A DNA stretch of 64,000 nt, from positions 186,001 to 250,000 of the forward strand of contig JAKCPI010000872.1 of assembly GCA_023213315.1 (NCBI GenBank), written 5' to 3'. The notes beneath the pieces were generated by a model that saw only the letters and a list, made by a program, of their open reading frames with translations, made no database searches and was not told where the DNA came from. A program made the translations under genes and the position numbers. This document shows positions 56,219 to 64,000 of the stretch, in pieces. Every line of letters starts with the position of its first letter. Position 1 is the stretch's first letter. Origin of the DNA: Euborellia annulipes (lineage: Eukaryota; Arthropoda; Insecta; Dermaptera; Anisolabididae).

Positions 56219-56928
56219 TAGGAAATTAACATTGGCCAAATAGGAGCGAGGATAAGGTGGAAAGTTTAAAACACGTAGAAAGAGAGAAGATAATTTTGTG
56301 AGAGAGAGAGATATGTTTTTTCCGAAACAATTAAAGACAGAAATAAAATAAAAATAAATGGGCGTTTAAATAATAATTGATTTTTAATCGAATAAAAAGA
56401 AAAAGATTTAAATTCGGTTACCATGGCAACTATCTTTCCTATGAAGCACAAGAGTAAAGTGTGCTTCAAACAATTTTGAGGACAAAACAAGAATATACAT
56501 TTGAAAGTGCATCTAAAAACTAATTGATTTATGAATTTTAAACAAAATCGTTTTAGCGAATTTTGAGAAAATCAAAAAAAACTGAAAAGGTACATCAGTA
56601 AAGCACTAGTACTTTTTTCAAATGCTTATAAAAGAAAAATACTGTATTTATAATGATATCAAGATTATAAATAGGAATTAAGAAAAAAATTTTTTTCATA
56701 ATATTTTTATTTTTAACTAGACGCAAAAAGGTTTCAAGTACCCCAGGGGTACTGGGGACAACAGGGCCTATACATGACCGACCCTTTAGGTCAGAGTCGT
56801 AAATCATAAAGTAAAGGTGAGCAGGAGGTTCACTCGATTTGTTGCAGATGGAAACGTAGAGCGGAAATAATTTACAAAAAATTATGTCGAGGATTTTTAA
56901 TGACCAGACGATTGTAATTACAATAAAT

Positions 56929-56959
56929 CAGTTTCGGTCTAAGAAGACCATCATCAGGC
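56929..56959 (-). ncRNA. Hammerhead core remnant of a PLE
   Basis: Minus strand: GCCTGATGATGGTCT, TCTT, AGACCGAAACTG. CTGATGA and GAAAC are intact with a perfect GGTCT/AGACC stem II. The sequence after GAAAC lacks the ACGTC and stem I partner, so the cleavage half is gone. Confidence 0.6.
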
Positions 56960-56983
56960 CTGCGAAATTACAGAAACTTGAAT

Positions 56984-57235
56984 CAGGGGCGTATATAGAA
57001 ATTTTTTTCGGGGGGGGGGGGCCCGAACTGAAAATTTTTCTGCGGAAATTTTTTTTTAAGGAACTAAATTTTTTTCACACGAAATTTTTTCGGAACATTT
57101 TTTCCTTTGCGGAACCAAAGTTTTCCTACGGAAAAATTTGTTGCATTGATGTCTTTATATACCTATATATGTATGTGTGTTTGGGAAATTTCGGGGGGGG
57201 CGGGCCCCCCGGCCCCCCCCCTTATATACCCCCTG
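56984..57235. mobile_element. hAT MITE, 252 bp, inserted in PLE remnant
   Basis: CAGGGGCGTATATAG at the left and CCTTATATACCCCCTG at the right, with ACTTGAAT duplicated exactly (56976-56983 and 57236-57243). Poly-G and poly-C tracts lie inside the ends. The overlapping 161-residue frame is not a gene. Confidence 0.93.
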
Positions 57236-57420
57236 ACTTGAATCAATACATAGTAATACAAATAATTAATCACAGCAATATATACATTTTCAAGACTATT
57301 ACAATTCACCAAAGATACGATCTTTCACGTCACTACACATCGATTCTTTCCCTTCTGGCATCTTTATGATTTAAGAGGGTAGAAACAGCACGAGAGGGAT
57401 AATGTAAAGGTGCGCAGGAA

Positions 57421-57625
57421 GTATATTGAAGAAATTTGATTATAATTAATTTTCCAAAACATTTAAGAGATTCAAATTATTACTACGTTACTCGCCGTTT
57501 CAAACACTATTAAAATATGTAAACTTTATTTGAAATAGATTCATTGAAATTTGTGGATTTCTATAGAACATATACAAATCCACATATATAGGTCTACATA
57601 CATTTTTCCATTTTATTTTTATATA
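57421..57625 (+). mobile_element. Helitron-like tail fragment
   Basis: TTTGATTATAATTAATTTTCC, ACTACGTTACTC and GTGGATTTCTATAGAACATA match the tails ending at 38418 and 39182. It ends CATTTTATTTTTATATATATTA. Confidence 0.55.
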
Positions 57626-57639
57626 TATTAATAATTAAT

Positions 57640-58380
57640 ATTGATAATAATTAAATAAATTTCTATATGTGTCTCATCTGTTCGAAATCTCGTCTTGGAG
57701 ATCGAGTTTCACTTTTGTTGGGATCAGGTGTGTGCATTTAATAGAAAAGTATTTTCGAGACACTTCACCAACTAACTAATAACGATGTCGTAAGATGAGA
57801 GTGGTTGAAAGAATTATAACTTAGTTTTAAAAGGCTCGCTTTTAAACCATTCTATGGAATTGGTACAGGGCTACGCTACTCATGTAACATAAAGGATTAC
57901 CAGTATTTCGTCAAAATGAGCTGATAAAAAATTATTAATCCACTGATTAAAAATTTCTACTTAAAACACAGACATGATAATGAACTTTTTAGTGAAAAAT
58001 ATTTTCTTTGTTTTCACCTATCATGTAAATAAATGGAAACAGTAAATATTAAATTTTGAATAACAATTTGTTATTGTAATTCTAAAATAGAAGGGTGGAA
58101 AAAAAATTCATTGAAATGAAACAATTTTATATTTGTAATAGGAACACTCGGGGAGATTAATAATAATATGTATATGGTCATTAACACAACTAAATCGAAA
58201 ATCTTTCAATGGCATTTTAAATTGTAATTTCAGCAAGATGCTCCTTTAAATATTAATTTTATTAACTAGTAGCTGCCCCTCTGATTTAGACCGATTTGTT
58301 TCTTTGAAGATTGCGTAATTTGATATCTCAAAAAGGAAAAAATGACAAATTTGATATTTAAGCTATTCCAGTGATGAGAA
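57640..58380. other. AT-rich sequence, nothing recognised
   Basis: No repeat ends or convincing frames. Confidence 0.4.
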
Positions 58381-58458
58381 GTGGCTGTAGATTTAGAATT
58401 GGGTGTAGGAGACTTTGCGGCCAAGGAGTTAAATAAAAAACTTTTATTTAATTGTTAA

Positions 58459-58500
58459 CCGTCGTCGTTTCGGTTGCAAATCACGACCTTCCTCAGGACC
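58459..58500 (-). ncRNA. Hammerhead motif, left arm, mutated cleavage region
   Basis: Minus strand: GGTCCTGAGGAAGGTCG, AACCGAAACGACGACGG. The core CTGAGGA and GAAAC are present but ACGTC reads ACGAC, which removes the stem III palindrome. Confidence 0.6.
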
Positions 58501-58544
58501 TGTGGTCAGAATATTTATTTTCAAAACAAATTGTATAATATTTA

Positions 58545-58954
58545 TTAACATTGCCTGGTGTACTCATATACCAGGCGATGATGTATCTGAGTATGAGATC
58601 CGGTGAGTTCCCCCGACCTAATTATAACCATTCCTATCGTACTCGGAATGGGGGAGACTTGCGTATTCCATCCCATAAGCTTTCCCGAAGTGAGAGGAAT
58701 CCCATCTGCCTCTGTTCTCGGGTTTACAACCATTTGCCGGGACAACTAAAGAGTCTATTTGGCACGCGGACATTCATGTCGTCGCTCCGTCACTTCCTGG
58801 TCCAGAAAAGCTATTACTCTTTGAGGGAGTACCTTGAGGAGACGCTCAATTCTTGACTTGATAATGTAAACTAATATGTTTGATGAGATATGTATTAAGT
58901 GATTGTAACGGACAACTTCCATACATATTATGTATGTCTTGAGGAAGGAATAAA

Positions 58955-58985
<31 letters not shown>
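58545..58985 (+). pseudogene. Non-LTR retrotransposon 3' end with ATT tail
   Basis: The frame 58551-58856 (101 residues) contains NGGDLRIPSHKLSRSERNP, YNHLPGQLK and FMSSLRHFLVQKSYYSLREY, a typical extreme C-terminus of Jockey/CR1-like reverse transcriptases. A 100-bp 3' UTR and (ATT)n tail (58954-58985) follow. TATTA occurs at both borders. The inverted partner arm of the PLE lacks it, which fixes the empty site. All catalytic regions are missing. Confidence 0.82.
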
Positions 58986-59724
58986 GACAATGATATAATT
59001 TTTTATAATGTTTATATTATTTACCAATATGATTAATATACTTACGATTATTTGTTAGAATACAAGATTAACAGTATTATACTTAATTATCATTGTAAAT
59101 TATAGCACTTTTTAAAATTTATTAATACCTTTTAGAGAAAGAACTGTTCTTTTGGCTTCTAAATACGAAGCGTTTCTCTGCCAGGAGAGAGGATTCTCTT
59201 CAAGAAGAGTGTCGCTCTACCTTCAATGGAGAATAGCTTTTTACAAAATCCTATAGACTTTTCTTCTTTAAATTACTTACCATCTTTGTTTTTGTTTGGA
59301 CGTCAACTTCATCTTCCAAAAGAGATATAAAGATCACTTCGCTGGTTAAATTATATTTGGGGAAAATTTTCTTAAGGCTGCTTTAAAAATGATCGGTTCA
59401 CTCTTTCGTAATCTTGTAATGCTTTCAGAAAGCTCAAATCTTGAAAACTCGCCTTTACTGCCGAAATACATTGAATCCATAGCTTAACATAAGTCGTTGT
59501 CATAAAGAAACAGATATCTGGTAGTCCTTGTTTGTCTGGGTTGCTCAATCTAACCCTAAATTTCCTCCAAATATAATTTAACTGAGGAAGAGGTCTTTAC
59601 TGGGTATATCGCTTTTCGATGATAAAAGTGACAAACAAAAACGAAGATAAATAAGAAATGATACATATAATATATAAGATATTATATGCATCACGTGATT
59701 CTGAGTGAGCTCAAATAACCGAAT

Positions 59725-59797
59725 GCCATGCTGTGGTCCAGTGGTTAGGGCACACTGAATACAAATCGGTGGATCCGTGGTTCTACTCCGAGCGGCA
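59725..59797 (+). repeat. tRNA-derived SINE head
   Basis: CTGTGGTCCAGTGGTTAGGG fits an A box and CGTGGTTCTACTCCGAGC a B box (59779-59789), spaced as in tRNA genes. Acceptor pairing is poor, so it is a SINE promoter. Confidence 0.65.
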
Positions 59798-60034
59798 CCC
59801 TATCGTTTGTTGGATATTTGAATTAATAAATATTAAATTGTAAAAACGAAGATGGTAAGTAATTTAAAGAAGAAAAGTTAATCTTGTATTCTAACAATAA
59901 ATCTTAAGTTCATTAATCATATTATAATAATAAATAATATAAAAAAAAAAAAAATAATATAAATATTATAAAAAATTATATCATGGTCTATAAATATTAT
60001 ACTAATCGTTCTGAAAACAAATATTCTGAACACA

Positions 60035-60077
60035 GGTCCTGAGGAAGGTCGTGATTTTTGACCGAAACGTCGACGGT
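60035..60077 (+). ncRNA. Hammerhead ribozyme motif, right arm of PLE pair
   Basis: CTGAGGA (60039-60045), stem II GGTC/GACC, GAAACGTC (60064-60071) and GTC/GAC as a short stem I. Core complete; cleavage predicted after 60071. Confidence 0.75.
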
Positions 60078-60144
60078 TAACAATTAAATAAAAGTTTTTT
60101 ATTTAATTCCTTGGCAGCAAAGTGTCCTATACCCAATTAATTAA

Positions 60145-60412
60145 TAAAAATTATGCCAAACGAAACTTTTAAATAAAATAGGCTAAAGAGTATTAGGTAC
60201 TAATTCTTTATTGATGTACTCTCTTAGTTATTTTATTACTTTCTCAAAATCGGCTCTAACAATTTTGATTAAAATTCATATCAATTAATTTCCTACTCTT
60301 TGGAATATATATTTTCATATTCCCCCAAAATTGTTTGAAGAGAAGTTACTCTTGACTCCATAGAAATAAATAGGAGAAATGGTTGTCAATTTTCAAAATC
60401 TAAATATCTTCT
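60145..60412 (-). mobile_element. HTR internal fragment, inverted
   Basis: TTTATTGATGTACTCTCTTAG, TCTCAAAATCGGCTCTAAC, ATTTTCATATTCCCCC and AGGAGAAATGGTTGTC preserve the family order. Ends are missing. Confidence 0.65.
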
Positions 60413-60738
60413 TATGTTTAATTAAACTCTTGGGTTCCGATGTAGCATTGGACACGAAAAATCTGGAGTAATGTGCATCACATCACGCGATATTTTTTTT
60501 ATTTTGTCAAAAGCGACCTCTTAAAATCTTTGCAGATAGACAACTTCTTGGTTGGACACATTTTTATAAACAATTGGAGCAGAGAGAAAGAGAGCAGCAG
60601 AGTCATGGGGGATGGCATCTCCCCTCTCTTAAAAGCATTGAAGTGTTTTAGGAAGAAATTGAATTGATGGATCCATTTTTTGACTTTCACAGTTATATGA
60701 AATTTGGAATTCTTACAATGGAGAGACTAATATTATTA

Positions 60739-62447
60739 CCCAGCTAGCAGAGACGCGTCAAAATGACGTCAGAAGAAACTGGTCATAGACTGACCAGAAA
60801 TGACGTTATGTTTGAAGACAAAGTGACTTAAAAATTATGAACTAATGTCACAGACCAATGACGATATTTTAAAACGTCAAAAAACGTGATTCCGTCACTT
60901 TTTTTTGACCTTTTTATGACGTTTTAATGACATAATAACGTAATGGATGAAAGACATGAATCCAATACTTTTTCTCTATATATTTCATATATAGGATAAT
61001 AGAAAGTAAAAATAAGAAACCACAATAAAAAATCACATATAAAATTATATTTATAATATAAAAAATATCATTATCATAATATAATCATATAGGGAGGCCG
61101 GGGTAATTAGAGGCAAAAGGGATAATAAGAGACAACATTTTTTTTAAATATATACAACTGGTTTTAAGGCACCGGGGAAACTGGGGCATGCATTAAACAA
61201 TTAAAGAAACAGTGTTTCACCATAAAAAGTGTAAGACTCCAAAAAAAATTACTAAAGATTTTCCAGTATCCCTTGTCTCTTATTTCCCGTATGGGGTAAT
61301 AAGAGACAGGTGTTGCTGTTCCCACAGATCATAGTATTAAAAGCCCAGAGGCAATAAGAGCCATCTAATAGTGTTTCTCTTATTGCATCTGAGAAGACAC
61401 CTGAGATAGAATATCGCACACCTTTCTTGATATAATTTCTTGGCATTTTGACCTTGAAAAATCGAAGAAAAGTAATTAATAACATATAGGGTAATAAGAG
61501 ACATGATGTCTAGGAATATTCCTGTAGGGGAAATAAGAAACATCCGCTTAATTCGTTTTAAGCTATTAGTCAAGCTTTGTGATATATTAATTTTTTGAAG
61601 AAACACAGGAATGTAATGTTAAATCATTTACATTTCAGATCGTTGTTCAAGTGCAAGAAAAATGACTGTGGCGGGAATAAGAGACAGCAATGCACGCAAA
61701 TCAGTAAAGAGTTCTAGAGGTGAACAATAATAAAACATGTACAAACCGGCCAAGCAGCGATGTTCGACTTTCATTGCCTCAGTAAATGTCTAATATCTTG
61801 TTACCCCGGCCTCCCTCATTAAATAATATCATTATAAACCACAATATTTTAGCAATAAAATACATGTGTACAAAAACTACAAAAACAACACTTTATTTTT
61901 GTTCAGGCATATCTTCAAAAGCAAACTAGGAAAAATTTAAGAACATACCATGTTTAAAAAGTACTCGTTTGAATGAACACAATTCCCACTTTTCTTCGTC
62001 AGGTTTTTCGGGTTATATTTACGCTTTGTTTATTCTGCAACCTGTTTTGAAAGGTGCCACCAAACTTTATTTTCGACAGCTAATATCCAAGAATCATGCA
62101 CTCTACCCATTACAGGGTATTTATTTGTTATAAATTCTACAGCAACAAAAGACATGGCGAATTTTACTGCAACCATAGATAAAAGAATGCCACTAACGGA
62201 ACCGGTACATGCTTTGTGTGTCCTAACAGTTGCGCATGCGCGAAATGCGGGCGCATGCCTATTAAAATAAAAATATAGAGGTAAGAGAAAGTAATAATAC
62301 GTCACGTGATCGGGACGTCTTTATAATGTGATATTTTGCACGTTTTAAAGACGTTACAAAAATAGACGTTTTATTTAGTAATTTGACGTCATTTGACCAG
62401 TTATGGACAATTTCTGACGTCATTTTGACGGGGTTCTGCTAGCGGGG
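60739..62447. mobile_element. TA-flanked element rich in TGACGTCA words, with nested inserts
   Basis: CCCAGCTAGCAGA at the left and TCTGCTAGCGGGG at the right, each bordered by TA. The first and last 170 bp repeat TGACGTC and TTTTGACG in both orientations (CAAAATGACGTCAG is shared by both ends). Inside lie HTR outer ends (60955-61015 and 62268-62292) and the GGCCGGGG element (61091-61816). No transposase. TA borders hint at Tc1/mariner-like movement. Confidence 0.75.
61091..61816. mobile_element. TIR element repeating GGTAATAAGAGACA
   Basis: Identical 16-bp ends, AGGGAGGCCGGGGTAA and TTACCCCGGCCTCCCT. The interior repeats GGGGTAATAAGAGACAGG (about 61293) and variants, in both orientations, at least six times. 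The 77-89 residue frames inside have no domain. The superfamily is not assigned. Confidence 0.82.
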
Positions 62448-62467
62448 TAAGTAGATAAATTAATTTT

Positions 62468-63061
62468 ACTTTCTCTTAGCCTATATATGAAATATATAGA
62501 GAGAGAAAGTATTGCGATCATGCCAAAAATTCGATGTCGAGATTTTGATGGATATACATGTTTTGAGGTCCCCTGAGTCCAAAAAAGTGGGTCCCCCAAA
62601 TTGGTCTGTGTGGGGGTGCGTGTGTGCGTCTGTATGTGTGGACAGATTTTTAGCATGAAGGAATTGAGCTACCAGATTGAAATTTTATATTTAACTTAGG
62701 TACCTTTGAAGAATCTCAAAATAAGCTTTTGAACAAAATCGGCCAAAAAGTACTAGTACTTTACTGATGTACTTTTTCAGTTTTTTTCGATTTTCTCAAA
62801 ATTCCCTCCAAAGATTTTTTTTTAAATTCGTAAATCAATTATTTTTTAGATGCTTTTTAAAATGTATATTCTCATTTTGCTGTTGAAATCTTCTGAAGAC
62901 CACTTTACTCTTGTTCTTCATAGGAAAGATAGAAATGGTTGCCATGGTAACGGAATTTAAATCTTTTTCTTTTTATTAGATTAAAAATCAATTATTATTT
63001 AAATTCTCATTTTTTTTAATTTTATTTCTGACTTTGATTGTTTCCGGGAAAACATATATCA

Positions 63062-63092
<31 letters not shown>

Positions 63093-63484
63093 ACTTGCAA
63101 ACATTATCGTCTGTCTCTCCGCCTTCTCTCATAGGCCTAATGTTAATTTCCTATAGGGATTTGTATGTTAATTTCGATTCAAAAGGGGGTCCCCCTTTAG
63201 AACTTTTTAGGCATTTAAAATTTTTTTTTCCAATTCTTATGAAATTTTGTATTTATTTACGATTCTATATTGTGTATAAAATGTCCAAATATGAGATTAA
63301 AATTTTGAAAAATAACCATAGTTTATTTCAAGCAGTCAACATTTAAAATGCAAGTTTGAAACTAAGGTGCTATGGGAAACTAAATATATCTCGACACAAA
63401 AAATCTGGTGTTGTCAGCACGGTGCACAACTTTCTCTTACCGAAGGGTAAGAGAAAGTTGTGTGCTGTGCGCCATCACACCAGA
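62468..63484 (-). mobile_element. HTR copy, complete long form, inverted
   Basis: From the outer end (ACTTTCTCTTAGCCTATATA) through ATTCGATGTCGAGATTTTGA, a short GT-rich tract (62607-62640), AAAGTACTAGTACTTTACTG, TTGCCATGGTAACGGAATTT, a (TC)n run (63063-63087), AAAGGGGGTCCCCCTTTAG and AACTAAGGTGCTATGGGAAA to the full hairpin ending at CACACCAGA. About 1.0 kb and the best full-length inverted copy. Confidence 0.93.
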
Positions 63485-64000
63485 TTTTTTAAAAATATAA
63501 TCACTCATAAATATGCAAAGCATTCTAACTGATATTGAAAAGTAGATTTTCATTATTTTCTATTTATTCGATTGAATTTAAAATTTTATTATTTATAGCA
63601 GAGTTGTTTAATTTGTTTTTTTTTTATCCAATTAGTTTATTGAGGTTGTATATACTATACGAGTATGTTTTTATTTAACAGGAAGCAATTAGGTCAAAGT
63701 CAGTTACTATTCATAGAAACAAAATAAATACAAAACTTTACTTTGAATTTTATTACTCCCTTCTTTAAAGTAAAAATTAAAAACAAAAGCAATTTATTTT
63801 TTAAATTAAATAAACAAAATCGAATAATATTCACAAGCATTAAAAAAATAAAATTGTTAGAAGGGGTTAATTTTAACCTATTTTTATTAGACTAAATATA
63901 TAGATTTCACTTTGGGGGGAGGGGGAGGGGGGGAGGATATTAAAAAAAGGCGTGTCCAAAATACCTTTATTATAGATAATATCAGGATAATATCTTTAAG
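63485..64000. other. AT-rich sequence, nothing recognised
   Basis: A G-rich run at 63915-63935 and AT-rich text only. Confidence 0.4.

Larger units (their letters stand above)
54071..56632 (+). mobile_element. HTR long-form copy split by a TIR element and a LINE tail
   Basis: The 5' part (54071-54360) has a collapsed hairpin, CATAGCACCTTAGC, GGGGACCCCCTTTTGAATCG and AAAACCCTTCTGTTAAATGT. The 3' part (56219-56632) resumes at GGAAATTAACATTGGCC with GTTACCATGGCAACTATC and GTACATCAGTAAAGCACTAG, then stops before the CA tract. The 1.86-kb interruption holds the tandem-repeat element and a TATC-tailed LINE end. Confidence 0.8.
58385..60135. mobile_element. PLE inverted pair spanning 1.75 kb
   Basis: Left text AATTGGGTGTAGGAGACTTT, AAGGAGTTAAATAAAAAAC and GTTAACCGTCG is mirrored by GGCAGCAAAGTGTCC, GTTTTTTATTTAATTCCTTG and CGACGGTTAACAATT. 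The arms continue inward with GTATAATATTTAT..., and with ATTACTTACCATCTT at 59274 against AAGATGGTAAGTAAT at 59850. A LINE end is inserted in the left arm and a SINE head in the loop. Both hammerhead tails point outward. Confidence 0.82.

Noticed and set aside
56884..57369. 161-residue protein
   Set aside because: The frame spans a PLE remnant and an hAT MITE with poly-G/poly-C tracts; no domain is present.

Overview
This window is AT-rich, repeat-saturated animal DNA, most likely from an invertebrate and probably an arthropod. The evidence is its repeat content: a mariner, Penelope-like retroelements (PLEs), hAT elements with 8-bp target duplications, non-LTR retrotransposon tails, tRNA-derived SINEs and long dinucleotide runs. 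The species cannot be named. I found no convincing host gene. All recognisable protein-coding text is broken transposon sequence, and three GC-richer islands (about 1945-2275, 14720-15075 and 40590-40920) are the only places where a host exon might hide.

Two systems dominate. The first is a set of PLEs marked by hammerhead-ribozyme (HHR) motifs. I count about 20 sites matching CTGANGA - stem II - GAAA - short palindromic stem III - cleavage site - stem I, from intact-looking to badly decayed. The best is at 42486-42534. One 1-kb PLE (37367-38392) is delimited by a 12-bp target duplication. It holds a GIY-YIG endonuclease reading frame, an HHR, and a 72-bp inverted copy of its own tail at the 5' end, and that inverted copy stops at or within a few bases of the predicted ribozyme cleavage site. 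Five loci carry HHR or tail copies as inverted pairs, always with the tails pointing outward.

The second is a dispersed non-coding family, here called HTR (hairpin-terminated repeat). One end is a roughly 80-90 bp hairpin beginning TCTGGTGTGAC, and the other ends GGTAAGAGAAAGT. In between lie an internal (CA)n tract and a conserved 16-bp palindrome. About 27 full, partial or nested copies cover close to 12 kb by summing my coordinates. They occur in a long (about 1.0-1.15 kb) and a short (about 0.65-0.69 kb) form.

Layout: 1-3.6 kb has an HTR copy, a Helitron-like GC hairpin, two PLE tails and a 23-bp tandem repeat. 4.7-7.2 kb holds two adjacent large palindromes, the second with an hAT MITE. 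8.5-10.55 kb is a PLE inverted pair followed by a mariner containing an HTR. 11.4-16.6 kb is a large interrupted palindrome with a 3-kb hAT in its right arm. 17-19.3 kb is another palindrome with two PLE pairs. 20-25 kb has LINE, SINE and hAT pieces. 25.7-29.1 kb has HTR copies interrupted by LINEs. 30.2-32.8 kb holds two terminal-inverted-repeat elements. 36.7-39.2 kb has two tandem Helitron-like elements with PLE and hAT insertions. 42.5-43 kb has PLE ribozymes. 44.8-50.9 kb is an HTR cluster. 52.3-57.6 kb has MITEs and a 336-bp tandem array. 58.4-60.1 kb is a PLE inverted pair around a LINE end and a SINE. 60.7-63.5 kb is a nested TA-flanked element followed by a full-length inverted HTR.

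The window is best read as layered insertions. Exact target duplications and interrupted copies give a relative chronology.
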